Shown: positions 1 through 7,966 of the stretch, one piece after another | Position numbering within the stretch: the first letter of the stretch is position 1 | Layout: each line of letters starts with the position of its first letter | NCBI GenBank assembly: GCA_015075175.1 | Contig: JABTUV010000014.1 | Span: 42,608 to 106,607, forward strand | Reading direction: 5' to 3' | Length of the DNA stretch: 64,000 nucleotides | Origin: a bacterium | GTDB lineage: Bacteria > Hinthialibacterota > Hinthialibacteria > H5-UNCL2 | Notes under the pieces: model-generated | The model's database searches: none | What the model was told of the DNA's origin: nothing | Seen by the model: only the letters and a program-made list of their open reading frames with translations | Translations under genes and position numbers: made by a program

Positions 1-255
1 GCGGGTGCGGGGGCCGGGGGGGAGCGGTTCCAGTGGCGCGCCCGGCCGCCAGCCGCCGGAGATCATCAGTCCCGCCACGTAGTCGATCAGGATCGACAGC
101 GACATGATGAAGACGAACCAGTTTTCGCCCCAGAAGTAGAAGAAGAGGCTGGCGAGGAGCAGCCAGAGGTTCCGCAACGCGCCGGGAAGGAGAAAATATC
201 CGAACAGCACCGCGGGCAGGTAGAGGAAGAGGAAGACGGTAGACGAGAAAACCAT
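1..255 (-). CDS. MBOAT family O-acyltransferase (AlgI-like), N-terminal part
   Basis: The first 85 codons of a minus-strand gene that leaves the window at its 3' end. The ATG is at 255 and the frame stays open to base 1. The protein opens MVFSSTVFLFLYLP and continues with two hydrophobic helices separated by RNLWLLLASLFFYFWGE. This is the typical opening of AlgI-type membrane-bound O-acyltransferases, which acetylate exported polysaccharides such as alginate or peptidoglycan. The catalytic His lies beyond the window. A glycosyltransferase follows upstream on the same strand, consistent with a polysaccharide or envelope role. The family call rests on the N-terminus only. Confidence 0.75.
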   Translation of the reverse strand, partial: MVFSSTVFLFLYLPAVLFGYFLLPGALRNLWLLLASLFFYFWGENWFVFIMSLSILIDYVAGLMISGGWRPGAPLEPLPPGPRTR

Positions 256-363
256 GGGCGCTCCCGCGGGGGCGGTAAAATCGCCCTATATTAGACGAAA
301 GCGGCGCGGGAGCAAGGCGGGGATTGGGGAGGCGGGGGGCAGGCGATTATTTGGATCCTGAAT

Positions 364-453
364 TGTCATTTCGACCGCAGGGAGAAATCTACCCCGGCGC
401 GGCGCGGTCGTCGGGCGGAAGGTGCAGGATTTCTCCCTGGGGTCGAAGTGACA
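364..453. repeat. Inverted pair of repeat family A
   Basis: A direct copy of family A (core GTCATTTCGACCG followed by AGGGAGAAATC) sits at 364-389 and an inverted copy at 428-453, so a transcript would fold into a long hairpin. The pair fills the gap between the acyltransferase start and the glycosyltransferase stop; I see no gene in 256-490. Other family A sites are near 3.2, 27.1, 36.4 and 56.3 kb. Confidence 0.85.
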
Positions 454-490
454 GGGGTGGCTGCGGGTGTGAAGAATCGCAGATGCACAC

Positions 491-1171
491 CTAGTCCATC
501 AGGCGGAAGCGCAGGATGTACCAGACGGCGGCGAGGCCGTCGCGCCAGTTGATCTTTTTGCCCTCGCGATAGTCGCGGCCGTGGTAGCTGCAGGGGACTT
601 CGTAGATGCGCACGCCCAGGCGGGCGATCTTGGCGGTTACTTCCGGCTCGAAGCCGAAGCGGTCGCAGCGCAGGCGGATCTTCTTGAGGACCTCGGTGCG
701 AAAGACCTTGTAGCAGGTCTCCATGTCGGTGAGGTTGAGGTTGGTGAGCATGTTGGAGAGGAGGGTGAGCAGCTGGTTGCCCACGTAATGCCAGAAGAGA
801 TGGACGCGGCGTTCCTGGCCCATGAAGCGGCTGCCGTAGACCACGTCGGCATGGCCCTCGACGATGGGCCGGATGAGCTTGGGATACTCGGCCGGATCGT
901 ACTCGAGGTCGGCGTCCTGGATGATGACCATGTCGCCGGAGACGTGGGCGAGTCCGGTGCGAATGGCGGCGCCCTTGCCGCGGTTCTTTTCGTGATAGAG
1001 AATGCGTGCGACCTGGCCCTCTAGGCTGGGCAGGAGCTCGCGGGTGCCGTCGGTGGAGCAGTCGTCGACCAGGATGATCTCTTTATCGACGGGCGAGGCG
1101 TTGATGCGCCGGACGATCTCTTCCAGCGTGTTCCTCTCGTTGTAAACGGGCACGATCACGGAGAGGCGCAT
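491..1171 (-). CDS. Glycosyltransferase family 2 (dolichyl-phosphate-mannose-synthase-like)
   Basis: A cytoplasmic GT-A glycosyltransferase of about 226 residues that transfers a sugar from a nucleotide donor, probably to a lipid carrier. It begins [12 protein letters not shown], followed by [13 protein letters not shown] (nucleotide-binding DDxSxDGT), the metal-binding DADLEYDP, and YGSRF, the order seen in DPM1/GtrB-type family 2 enzymes. The C-terminus has no membrane anchors. An ATG lies 12 bases upstream (1183), but GGAAAGG directly abuts it, so the ATG at 1171 has the more workable spacing. The acceptor cannot be read from sequence. Confidence 0.9.
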   Translation of the reverse strand: MRLSVIVPVYNERNTLEEIVRRINASPVDKEIILVDDCSTDGTRELLPSLEGQVARILYHEKNRGKGAAIRTGLAHVSGDMVIIQDADLEYDPAEYPKLIRPIVEGHADVVYGSRFMGQERRVHLFWHYVGNQLLTLLSNMLTNLNLTDMETCYKVFRTEVLKKIRLRCDRFGFEPEVTAKIARLGVRIYEVPCSYHGRDYREGKKINWRDGLAAVWYILRFRLMD

Positions 1172-1331
1172 GGTCGAGCGCATCCTTTCCCATCGCGGAG
1201 CCGGAAGACTGGGCCGGTCGTTCCAGGTAGACGTTGACGGCGTCGCGCCGTCTTTGCCATATTGGCGGCATCCCGGAGGCGCGTCAAGTGCTGGGGTTCA
1301 GCTAGGTGAGGGGGAAGCCCGCCTGTGGGCA

Positions 1332-1453
1332 ACGTCCCCCTCACCCTAACCCTCTCCCCGAGGGAGAGGGGACCATACCTCTCCCCGAAGGAGAGGGGAT
1401 TGCACCTCTCCTCGGAGGAGAGGGGATTGCACCTCTCCCTTGAGGGAGAGGTC
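1332..1453. repeat. Repeat family B: four tandem CTCTCCC/GGGAGAG hairpins
   Basis: Four consecutive units of about 27 bp, each a near-perfect palindrome built from CCTCTCCC and GGGAGAGG, joined by short GGATTGCAC or GACCATAC spacers. They lie between the divergent glycosyltransferase genes. Similar palindromic units are common in unrelated GC-rich genomes. A related inverted pair is present at 52.9-53.1 kb. Confidence 0.85.
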
Positions 1454-1497
1454 GGCGCGTCGAGCGGGTGAGACGAAAGCGGAGTGCGCGACCATCG

Positions 1498-2796
1498 ATG
1501 AGGCAGGGACGGCGCGCCTTGTGGGCCGTGCTGGCCGTGGCGCTGGCGTTGCGTCTGGGCGCTTTCAGCCTCGCCGTGGGGCGCGATCCCGCCTGCATGT
1601 TGGAGCCGGATTCGCCTACCTACGAGGGGCCGGCGCAGGCGCTCCTGGCGCATGGCCGCTTTGCGCGCGTTCCTGAGACGCCCGAGACCCCGGAACTCCA
1701 TCGCACCCCCGGCTATCCCCTCTTCATCGCCGGCGTCTACGCCCTCGCCGGTCCGAACCACATCGCGCTCGGGCTGGCGCAGATCGCGCTCAGCCTGGTC
1801 CCCATCATCGTCGTCCATCGCCTGGGAAGGCGAGTATGGAACCAGCGGGCGGGACGGTGCGCCGCACTGCTTCTGGCCCTGGACCCCATCAGCTTGATTA
1901 CCGCCGGATTGATTCTCTCCGAGACGGCGTTCACGGCGGTTCTGGCGCTGGCCATGTTGAGTGGAGTGAGATTATTGGAGGCGCAGCACGCCGCGCAACT
2001 ACGGGCCTGGCTCTTCGGGCTGCTTCTGGCATTGGCGGCGTTGGTACGGCCGCTGGCCTACTATCTCATCTTTCCCGTCGTGGCAGGCGTCGTGATCGCC
2101 CAACAACGAGTGCACGGCCGCTGGTCGCGGAGCCTATTCGTGGTGCTCGCGGTACTCGCGCCATGGCTGCTCCTGGTAGGCGGCTGGCAGGCGCGCAATT
2201 ACTATGTCGCCGGCAGTCCCGAGTTCAGCCTGATCGCCAATCTCGACCTGTTTCTCTATCGCGCCGCGGGCGTGGTCGCCTTGCAGGAGGGAGAGAGTCT
2301 GGAGGAAGCGCAGGCGCGGCTGCTGGGAGAGCTGCCGGAAGGGGAGAAGCTCTCGGAAGCGGAGCGCAGCGCATGGTACGGCCGGCGGGCGCGCGAGATT
2401 CTCCTGGCGCACCCGGTCGCCGCGCTGCGGATGACGCTGTCAGGCGCGGGACGGATGCTGGTCGGACCGGGGCTGGCGCTGGCGCGCGAGTACTTCTCCC
2501 TGGGAACGCGCCGCCTCGCGCGCGCCGTCGGTTTCGGGCTGGCAGGTTTTACCCTGGTGCATCTGGGCGTCGTCTATGCCGGCATTGCGCTGGCGCTGTG
2601 GGGCCTCCGTCGGAAGACGCCGGACGGTTGGGTGCATGCGCTGCTGGTCGGCACGGTCCTCTACTTCATCGCGCTGTCGTCCGGACCGGAGACTTATGCG
2701 CGCTTCCGGGCGCCCATCATGCCCCTCTTCTGCCTTTACGCGGGGGCGGGATGGCAGCAACTGGGCAGCCGGCGGAGCGCCGACACGTCAGACTAA
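1498..2796 (+). CDS. Glycosyltransferase family 39 / ArnT-like membrane protein
   Basis: A polytopic membrane protein of about 432 residues with roughly ten hydrophobic helices. The first periplasmic loop has LEPDSPTYEG with the acidic residues expected of the GT39/PMT superfamily, and RTPGYPLF is the conserved R-x-P-G-YP motif of lipid-phospho-sugar-dependent transferases. It probably moves a sugar from a polyprenyl-phosphate donor to an envelope acceptor, which fits the GT2 gene nearby as donor-lipid synthase. Start choice is weak: the ATG at 1498 puts a basic segment just before helix 1, but a GTG at 1468 is also in frame and neither has a strong ribosome site. The stop overlaps the stop of the convergent next gene. 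Confidence 0.75.
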   Translation: MRQGRRALWAVLAVALALRLGAFSLAVGRDPACMLEPDSPTYEGPAQALLAHGRFARVPETPETPELHRTPGYPLFIAGVYALAGPNHIALGLAQIALSLVPIIVVHRLGRRVWNQRAGRCAALLLALDPISLITAGLILSETAFTAVLALAMLSGVRLLEAQHAAQLRAWLFGLLLALAALVRPLAYYLIFPVVAGVVIAQQRVHGRWSRSLFVVLAVLAPWLLLVGGWQARNYYVAGSPEFSLIANLDLFLYRAAGVVALQEGESLEEAQARLLGELPEGEKLSEAERSAWYGRRAREILLAHPVAALRMTLSGAGRMLVGPGLALAREYFSLGTRRLARAVGFGLAGFTLVHLGVVYAGIALALWGLRRKTPDGWVHALLVGTVLYFIALSSGPETYARFRAPIMPLFCLYAGAGWQQLGSRRSADTSD

Positions 2797-3149
2797 AACG
2801 GTTCGCGTTGCCAGACGTCACTGCGCAAGACGGCGTTGTCAGGCTCAAAGAAGGTGGGAAGGGGCGCCGGCTGGACGGCCGGACGCTTCGCGGGCGCGGT
2901 CGAAGGCAGGAACGGGATGGCGTCGCCGGGCGGGGCCAGGGGGGTTCGCAGCCACGGTACCGACGGCTCAGTAAGTTCGCCCATCGCCAGGGCGAGAGAC
3001 GACAGTTGGGAGCGGGTCGCGGCCAGCTGGTAGCGGATGTGCGCGGCCAGGTAGGAATCCACCGCGATCCCGGCCAGCACGACCAAGATCACGACGACCG
3101 CCGCCGCCCCCAAGATGGAAAACGCCGCTGTCTGCCGTCTTCCCCGCAT
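2793..3149 (-). CDS. Small membrane protein resembling a pseudopilin
   Basis: 118 residues. A short basic N-terminus (MRGRRQTAAF) is followed by one hydrophobic helix (about 12-32) that runs into an amphipathic stretch, AVDSYLAAHIRYQLAATRS, much like the helix of type II secretion or type IV pilin-like proteins (A-I-P-x-x-L-x-A-x-x-R pattern). The prepilin-peptidase signature GFxxxE is not present: the equivalent is AFSILG, lacking both the Gly before the cut and Glu5. The C-terminal part is proline-rich without known domains. It may be a degenerate pseudopilin or an unrelated single-pass protein. It is convergent with the GT39 gene. Confidence 0.45.
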   Translation of the reverse strand: MRGRRQTAAFSILGAAAVVVILVVLAGIAVDSYLAAHIRYQLAATRSQLSSLALAMGELTEPSVPWLRTPLAPPGDAIPFLPSTAPAKRPAVQPAPLPTFFEPDNAVLRSDVWQREPF

Positions 3150-3226
3150 GGCGCGCCTCTCCTGTTCGCGCTTTCCCCACTGCCCCTGTTTTTCTATTAT
3201 GACGGATCAACCCGCCTTCCGTCACG

Positions 3227-3485
3227 CTCATTTCGACCGTTTCTTGTCATTTCGACCGTTCGTTGTCATTTCGACCGTTCGTTGTCATTTCGACCGAAGG
3301 GAGAAATCCTTCTTCCCTCCCCCTAGCGCCGTTTCAAGAAAAGTTTTAGCGCCCCGGTCGTCCTCTCGATACGCCGGAGTACCGGCTACTCGAGGACTCG
3401 GTTTTTGCCTTCCCGCAACTACTTTTTGAGAAACGGCACTAGTCAACCGCAGAAGCACAGATTTCTCCCTTCGGTCGAAATGACA
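3227..3485. repeat. Family A repeat cluster split by a MITE-like element
   Basis: Four direct or partial copies of the GTCATTTCGACCG half (3227-3310), the last with the full GGGAGAAATC half. An inverted copy (AGATTTCTCCC plus TCGAAATGACAG) lies at 3463-3485. A 118-bp element (3325-3442) sits between the arms, so what was one hairpin pair now has a second element nested in it. No gene is seen in 3150-3564. Confidence 0.8.
3325..3442. mobile_element. MITE-like element, copy 1 (118 bp)
   Basis: A 118-bp sequence with imperfect terminal inverted repeats, AGCGCCGTT at the left and AACGGCACT at the right followed by TAG, with AGAAAA and its complement just inside. A second copy of the same length is at 33545-33662. 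The centre holds CTCTCGATACG and CTACTCGAGGAC, the same words that build the 13.9-16.1 kb array. It has no coding capacity. The left flank reads CT before AGCGCC and the right end is CTAG. Confidence 0.7.
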
Positions 3486-3564
3486 GGAGGCCGGCTTGCG
3501 TCACGCAGGAAACCGACGGTTGTCGCAACTTGCCTCAATGATTGGACTTGTGACTCCGGCTCGG

Positions 3565-4578
3565 TCAGTAACTGAACGGGTCCAGTTTCACCTTGCCGCG
3601 GAACACCCAGTAGACCGAGATGGTGTAGGCCAGGACGAACGGCATGCCGATCAGGGCGATGACCAGCATGATGCCCAGCGTCCTGTCCGAGCTGGCGGAG
3701 TTGTAGAGCGTCAGGTTGAAGGCCGGATCCAGGCTGGAGACGATGAGGTTGGGGTAGACGCCGATGCCGAAGAGGAACACGAGGGCCGCGATGGTAGCCG
3801 CCGAGGAGACGAACGCCCGCAAGGCCATGCCGTGGTAGAGGGCGCGAGGGATGTTGGCGATGGCCAGCACGTTGAGGATCACGACTACCCACGCCCAGGG
3901 GAAATGGGTGAAGTTGGCGATCATGGTGGGAACGGCGTAGAGCGTCCAGGCCGTCACGATGGCGTAGAACGCGAGAAAGGCGAAGTAGCTCTTCCAGATC
4001 CAGCGGCGCGCCTTCTCGGCCAGCTCGCCATCGGTTTTGAGATAGAGATAGATGGCGCCGTGCAGGGTGAAGATGGAGAGGTTGAAGAGTCCGACCGCGA
4101 TGGGATAGGGAGACAGGAGGGAGAGGAACGAGCCGGCGAACTCCATGTCGGGGCCGATGGGGATGCCCAGGATCATGTTGCCGACGGCGATGCCGAAGAG
4201 CAGGCTGGCGAGGATGCTGGAGAGGGCGAAGGCGACGTCCCAGGTCGTTCTCCACCATGGCCAGGGTTCCTTGCTTCGGAATTCGAGGGCGACCGCGCGG
4301 AAGATGAGGCAGAAGAGGAGCAGCATGAAGGCGAGATAGAAGCCCGAGAAGGCGGTCGCGTAGGCATGGGGAAAAGCGGCGAAGAGCGCGCCGCCGCCGG
4401 TCACCAGCCAGACTTCGTTGCCGTCCCAGACCGGTCCGATCGAGTTGAGCAGGGTACGCCGTTCGCGGTCGCCCTTGGAAAAAAGATGCAGCGCGCCGAT
4501 GCCCAGGTCGAAGCCGTCCAGGATGGCGTAGCCGATGAGGAGCAGGCCGAGAAGGAAGAACCAGATGACGGGCAGCAT
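3565..4578 (-). CDS. cydB: Cytochrome bd ubiquinol oxidase subunit II
   Basis: A 337-residue polytopic inner-membrane protein, the partner of CydA in the high-affinity quinol oxidase that reduces O2 to water. It has the diagnostic N-terminus with GYAILDGFDLGIGAL, then PVWDGNEVWLVTGGGALFAAFP, both hallmarks of CydB. The start at 4578 is set by GGAGAGG nine bases upstream; the GTG at 4596 lies in that ribosome site. It follows cydA on the same strand after a 221-base gap filled by a hexamer repeat tract. CydB is normal in length and appears intact. No cydX-like small ORF could be confirmed downstream. Confidence 0.97.
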   Translation of the reverse strand: MLPVIWFFLLGLLLIGYAILDGFDLGIGALHLFSKGDRERRTLLNSIGPVWDGNEVWLVTGGGALFAAFPHAYATAFSGFYLAFMLLLFCLIFRAVALEFRSKEPWPWWRTTWDVAFALSSILASLLFGIAVGNMILGIPIGPDMEFAGSFLSLLSPYPIAVGLFNLSIFTLHGAIYLYLKTDGELAEKARRWIWKSYFAFLAFYAIVTAWTLYAVPTMIANFTHFPWAWVVVILNVLAIANIPRALYHGMALRAFVSSAATIAALVFLFGIGVYPNLIVSSLDPAFNLTLYNSASSDRTLGIMLVIALIGMPFVLAYTISVYWVFRGKVKLDPFSY

Positions 4579-4674
4579 CAGGGAGTACCTCTCCACGTGG
4601 CACGGGCATCCCGCCCGTGCGCCGGGTGGGAATGGCGGGGATGGAAGGGGGCAGAAACGGGAATACGACGGAGA

Positions 4675-4789
4675 GTAAGATTAGGATTAAGAGCAAGATT
4701 AAGATTAGGATTAAGAGCAAGAGTAAGAGCAAGATTAAGATTAAGATTAAGAGTAAGATTAAGAGTAAGATTACGATTAACAGAGCGGG
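4675..4789. repeat. Repeat family D: hexamer-type GATTAA/GAGTAA tract
   Basis: About 115 bp built of six-base steps (GATTAA, GAGTAA, GAGCAA, AGGATT) giving an AT-rich, strand-biased tract in a GC-rich region. It lies in the cydA-cydB gap, upstream of the cydB ribosome site. Similar tracts precede gatB (33708-33782) and the last gene of the window (62660-62766). Confidence 0.9.
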
Positions 4790-4799
4790 GAGGCTGCAT

Positions 4800-6227
4800 C
4801 TACCTTTCCTCCGTGTCCGCCAGGCCGAAGCTGGTCTTGCCGCGGCGGGAGAGGGCGTCGCGCAGCGCCTCGGCTCCCTCCTCGTGCGGAGGATGGACGG
4901 CCTCCGGGCCGGCCTTGATCTTGCGATCCAAAACAAACAAGAACAGCGCGAAGAGCAGCAGATAGACGAGGGTGAAGAGCGTGAGCGAGGTGAGAACCTC
5001 GCCCGGACGGACGACCTTCGACACGCCGTCGCCGGTTTTTAACAGGCCGTGCACCAGCCAGGGCTGGCGACCCACTTCGGTAGCGACCCAGCCGGCCTGG
5101 TTGGCCAGGTAGGGCAATCCCACGGCAAAAACAAAGACCCACAGCAACCACCGCGTCGACCAAAGGCTGCCGCGCCACAAAAGCAGAGCGGCGTAAAGCG
5201 TGAGGACCAGCATGACCATGCCCAGCGCGACCATGAGATGATAGCTCTGAAACGTCAGGCCGACGGGCGGCCAATCCTCGCGCGGAAAGGCGGAAAGTCC
5301 CGTGACCGGCGTCTGCCAGTCGCCGTGCACGAAAAGCTCAGCATTCCCGGCACGGCCAGCTCCGCCTGACGTGACTTCTCCCGCCTCTGGGTCGGGGATG
5401 CCGAAGAGATGCAGCGGAGCCGACGGCTCATTTGCCGCGAAGATGCCCTCGAAGGCCGCCAGCTTGGCCGGTTGATGCTTGGCGACCACGACCGCGCTGT
5501 AATGGCCGAGCAGCGGTTGGGCGAGGCACGAGAGAAGTCCCATGCCCAGGGCCAGCTTGAAGCTCTGCGTGGCGAAGGGGAGATGGCGGCCTTTGAGCAC
5601 ATAATACGCCGACACGCTCATGACGAAAAACGCCGCCAGGATGAAGGCGCCCACCAGCGTGTGCAGGAAGCGGCTGGGTAAGGACGGATTCCAGACCATG
5701 GCCCAGAAGTCGAGGATTTCGGCGCGCGGTCCCCAGGGCGTCGCGACGATGTGGTGCCCGGCGGGCGTGTGCATCCAGCTGACCGCCACGAGAATCCAGA
5801 TGGCGGAGAAGATGGAGCCCAGGGAGACCATGACGGTCGAGAAGAAGTGGACGCGCGGGGAGACCTTGTCCCAACCGAAGACGAGAATGGCCAGAAAGCC
5901 CGACTCCAGAAAGAAGGCGAAGATGGCCTCGGAGGCCAGGGCGGAGCCGAACACGTCGCCCACGTAGCGGCTGTAGGTTGACCAGTTGCTGCCGAACTCG
6001 AACTCCATCACGATGCCGGTCGCTACCCCGAGGGCGAAGGCGAGGGCGAAAACCTTGATCCAGAAGCGCGTCATGGCCTCGTAGAGTTTGTCGCCGGTGC
6101 GCAGGAAGCGCCATTCCATGAGTACGATCAAGACGCCGAGGCCCATGGTCAGCGGGGGGTAGAGATAGTGGAACATGGCCTTGACGGCGAACTGGAGGCG
6201 GGACAAGAGGACGAGATCGAGGTCCAT
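4800..6227 (-). CDS. cydA: Cytochrome bd ubiquinol oxidase subunit I
   Basis: 475 residues, the catalytic haem-carrying subunit of the bd oxidase. With the start at the ATG MDLDLVLLSR (6227), the b595 ligand His is in AMFHYLYPPLTMG (residue 20), the b558 ligands are His in RFLHTLVGAF (about 189) and Met in SYHLMVALG (about 332). GRQPW closes the quinol-binding loop region, which is short as in the non-enteric type. An in-frame TTG at 6248 would add seven residues without clear support. A strong sigma-70-type promoter lies 35 bases upstream and cydB follows, so the two form an operon. Confidence 0.97.
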   Translation of the reverse strand: MDLDLVLLSRLQFAVKAMFHYLYPPLTMGLGVLIVLMEWRFLRTGDKLYEAMTRFWIKVFALAFALGVATGIVMEFEFGSNWSTYSRYVGDVFGSALASEAIFAFFLESGFLAILVFGWDKVSPRVHFFSTVMVSLGSIFSAIWILVAVSWMHTPAGHHIVATPWGPRAEILDFWAMVWNPSLPSRFLHTLVGAFILAAFFVMSVSAYYVLKGRHLPFATQSFKLALGMGLLSCLAQPLLGHYSAVVVAKHQPAKLAAFEGIFAANEPSAPLHLFGIPDPEAGEVTSGGAGRAGNAELFVHGDWQTPVTGLSAFPREDWPPVGLTFQSYHLMVALGMVMLVLTLYAALLLWRGSLWSTRWLLWVFVFAVGLPYLANQAGWVATEVGRQPWLVHGLLKTGDGVSKVVRPGEVLTSLTLFTLVYLLLFALFLFVLDRKIKAGPEAVHPPHEEGAEALRDALSRRGKTSFGLADTEER

Positions 6228-6261
6228 GGAGTTTGTCCGTGGAAGCAAGTCGTTGTCGTGG

Positions 6262-6289
6262 ATTATGATAGTCGCGGCCGAGCTGTCAA
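6262..6289 (-). promoter_or_regulatory. Sigma-70-type promoter for cydAB
   Basis: Read on the minus strand: TTGACA (6289-6284), a 16-base spacer, CATAAT (6267-6262). The expected start is about 25-30 bases before the cydA ATG. This is one of the best -35/-10 matches in the window. No FNR or ArcA site was recognised. Confidence 0.7.
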
Positions 6290-6298
6290 TAGCGTAGC

Positions 6299-6487
6299 AT
6301 GGCGACCATGAAACGACGCATTCCGGCCTTCAAGAAGGAAGACGAAGAGCGCGAGTTCCGGGCGACGCACGACACGACCGATGACGTCGATTGGTCCAAG
6401 GCGGAGGTTTGGAGGTTTCCCAAGCTGAAGCCGTCGCGGCGCATCGCCGGGGCGCAGGGACAGGCGCCCATTTCCGAAGATACCTGA
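6299..6487 (+). pseudogene. CopG-type antitoxin, truncated at the C-terminus
   Basis: 62 residues reading MKRRIPAFKKEDEEREF, then RATHDTTDDVDWSKAE and FPKLKPSRR. This is the conserved first half of the CopG antitoxin family (PF12441), which neutralises BrnT-like ribonuclease toxins. Intact members continue with a ribbon-helix-helix DNA-binding domain. Here the sequence switches after PSRR into AGAQGQAPISEDT, encoded by the left arm of a family G repeat starting at 6457. The DNA-binding half is therefore missing and no toxin gene lies next to it. The start may be 6299 or the ATG at 6308. It is divergent from cydA. Confidence 0.7.
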
Positions 6488-6530
6488 TCGCTTGATTCGG
6501 GAGAGCTCGGCGGAAATGGGTGACTGTCCC
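6457..6530. repeat. Repeat family G, copy 1
   Basis: A 74-bp inverted element: GGGACAGGCGCCCATTTCCG at the left and CGGAAATGGGTGACTGTCCC at the right. The left arm supplies the last codons of the truncated antitoxin. Copies with the same design but varied arms are at 11.7, 35.3, 50.8 and 57.6 kb. Related GGGACAG/GGGTCAG repeats are known from many bacterial genomes. Confidence 0.85.
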
Positions 6531-6546
6531 GTCGCGTCGTTCCGCC

Positions 6547-7602
6547 TCAGTTGGCGTGCCGGGGGGTGTAGAGGATGTTGCCCACGACCAGTTCATAGCC
6601 GCGCCGGCCGAAGACCACCTTGTACTCGACCTGGCGCACGTCCACGCGCCCGAGAAGTCCCTGGCGGCGGAGATAATCCTCTTCCAGAAGCGTCATGCGC
6701 CGGTCGACCTGGGCCAGCGCCTCGTCGGAATCGCCCAGAACTCCAATCTGAATTACGTCGCCCGGCGGCACGCGGGGCTTGAAGCGCTCGACGCCGCGCT
6801 CGGTGCGAACGCCTTGCGCCGGACCGTCGCCGCGATTGTAGAGCGTATGGTCGCTGTAGAAACGGCGCAGCTTGAGACCGAGGCCGGCGAAGGCTTCCTG
6901 GCGCGCGCGAAAGGAGAAGCCGTCGCGCGGATTGAGGGGCAGAATGAGGGCCGCGCCGGGGGTTCCGCCGGCGCGGTTGAAGAGGTCGGTGAGGTCGGCG
7001 GGGCCGGACGGTTCGCCTTGAGTCATGCCCGGCCCGGGCGCGGGCGAAAGGTTGGCATAGAGCTTGGCCAAGTAATCGGCAGGGTCGGCGGGAGCCGCCT
7101 TGGGGGCGGGCGTGGGGATGGCGGTGGGCGGGGGTTGGCGGCGGGCCAGGTCCTGGCGCGGGCGCGGCGGAGCGGCCTCACTCTCCTCCTGGACCGGCGG
7201 CGGCACGCGCCGCGGCGAGACCTCGAGCAGCGGCTTGGGCGCTGACGGCGGGGGAACTTCGGCCACCACGGGCGTCGGGGGTGGGACCGGCGGGGGCGTG
7301 GGTACGGGTGGGGGCGCCTCGACCTGGGGAGCGGCCGTTTGCGCCTGGGGCGCGGCGGCCTTGGGCGGGGTGGGCGGCCGGCGTGCCGCCAGCGAACGCG
7401 GGGGCGTCGGCGCGGGGCGCTCGACGACGACCTGGACGGGCCGCCGCGCGGCTACCTCGGGTAGCAACAACCATCCCAGCGGCCAGGCGAGGAGCAGGGC
7501 GTGCAGGAGAACGGCGAGCGCGACGGTCCAGCGCGCGCCCGCCAGAGGCGGGCGCGGGCGGGGGTCGGGGTTGGTGCGATCCCTGCTCACGATGCCTGCC
7601 AT
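6547..7602 (-). CDS. Proline-rich membrane-anchored protein, TonB-like layout
   Basis: 351 residues from the ATG at 7602 (GGAAAG five bases upstream; longer in-frame extensions run through repeat DNA). One transmembrane helix at about 25-47 (WTVALAVLLHALLLAWPLGW) is followed by a long Pro/Ala/Val segment (about 60-200) of the kind that spans the periplasm in TonB and related proteins. The remaining 140 residues are a folded-looking domain ending VFGRRGYELVVGNILYTPRHAN. It does not show the TonB C-terminal motif. Function unknown; a periplasm-spanning or envelope-tethering role is inference from layout. Confidence 0.65.
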   Translation of the reverse strand: MAGIVSRDRTNPDPRPRPPLAGARWTVALAVLLHALLLAWPLGWLLLPEVAARRPVQVVVERPAPTPPRSLAARRPPTPPKAAAPQAQTAAPQVEAPPPVPTPPPVPPPTPVVAEVPPPSAPKPLLEVSPRRVPPPVQEESEAAPPRPRQDLARRQPPPTAIPTPAPKAAPADPADYLAKLYANLSPAPGPGMTQGEPSGPADLTDLFNRAGGTPGAALILPLNPRDGFSFRARQEAFAGLGLKLRRFYSDHTLYNRGDGPAQGVRTERGVERFKPRVPPGDVIQIGVLGDSDEALAQVDRRMTLLEEDYLRRQGLLGRVDVRQVEYKVVFGRRGYELVVGNILYTPRHAN

Positions 7603-7634
7603 GCTCTTTCCACATAGCGCGCGGATCGGAAGGT

Positions 7635-7800
7635 GTAGCGCCAGCATCCTGCCAGCTTGCGCAGGCATCTGCCTGCGCGCTCTGGCTTTCGCCTGCCGAC
7701 CGCGAAGCGTGGGGCAGGACGCCCCACGCAAGCCGGCAGGATGTGCCGGCGCAATACGCCAGCGGTACATCTGCAAGCTGGCTACGTTCCAGGGGATTGC
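7635..7800. repeat. Repeat family J: GC-rich palindromes
   Basis: A run of short palindromes based on GCCGGC, GCAGGC and AGATGCC (for example GCGCAGGCATCTGCCTGCGC and CAGGATGTGCCGGCG) in the divergent gap between the proline-rich protein and the HDOD gene. The rest of 7603-7966 is AT-richer with TTGACA at 7857, but no good -10 at the right distance. Related units lie at 12.7-12.9 and 55.6-55.7 kb. Confidence 0.65.
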
Positions 7801-7966
7801 GCGACGAAATATTCCGCCTACCCGGGTGTGGGGAGCCAGAGGGGCGAAAAACCTGATTGACAGGGACAGGAGGGCGCATTATCGCAGTTTGGCGGCGTCT
7901 ATCATTCAGAGATTACTAGGATTGTACAGTCTCGTTTCAAGTTTTTTATAAGTGGACGGAGCGCCC

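Noticed and set aside
3443..4936. 497-residue minus-strand frame overlapping cydB
   Set aside because: A shadow frame of cydB extended by the family D hexamer tract (poly-Leu/Ile peptide).
7857..7890. TTGACA as promoter of the HDOD gene
   Set aside because: No acceptable -10 at 16-18 bases; the match alone is too weak.
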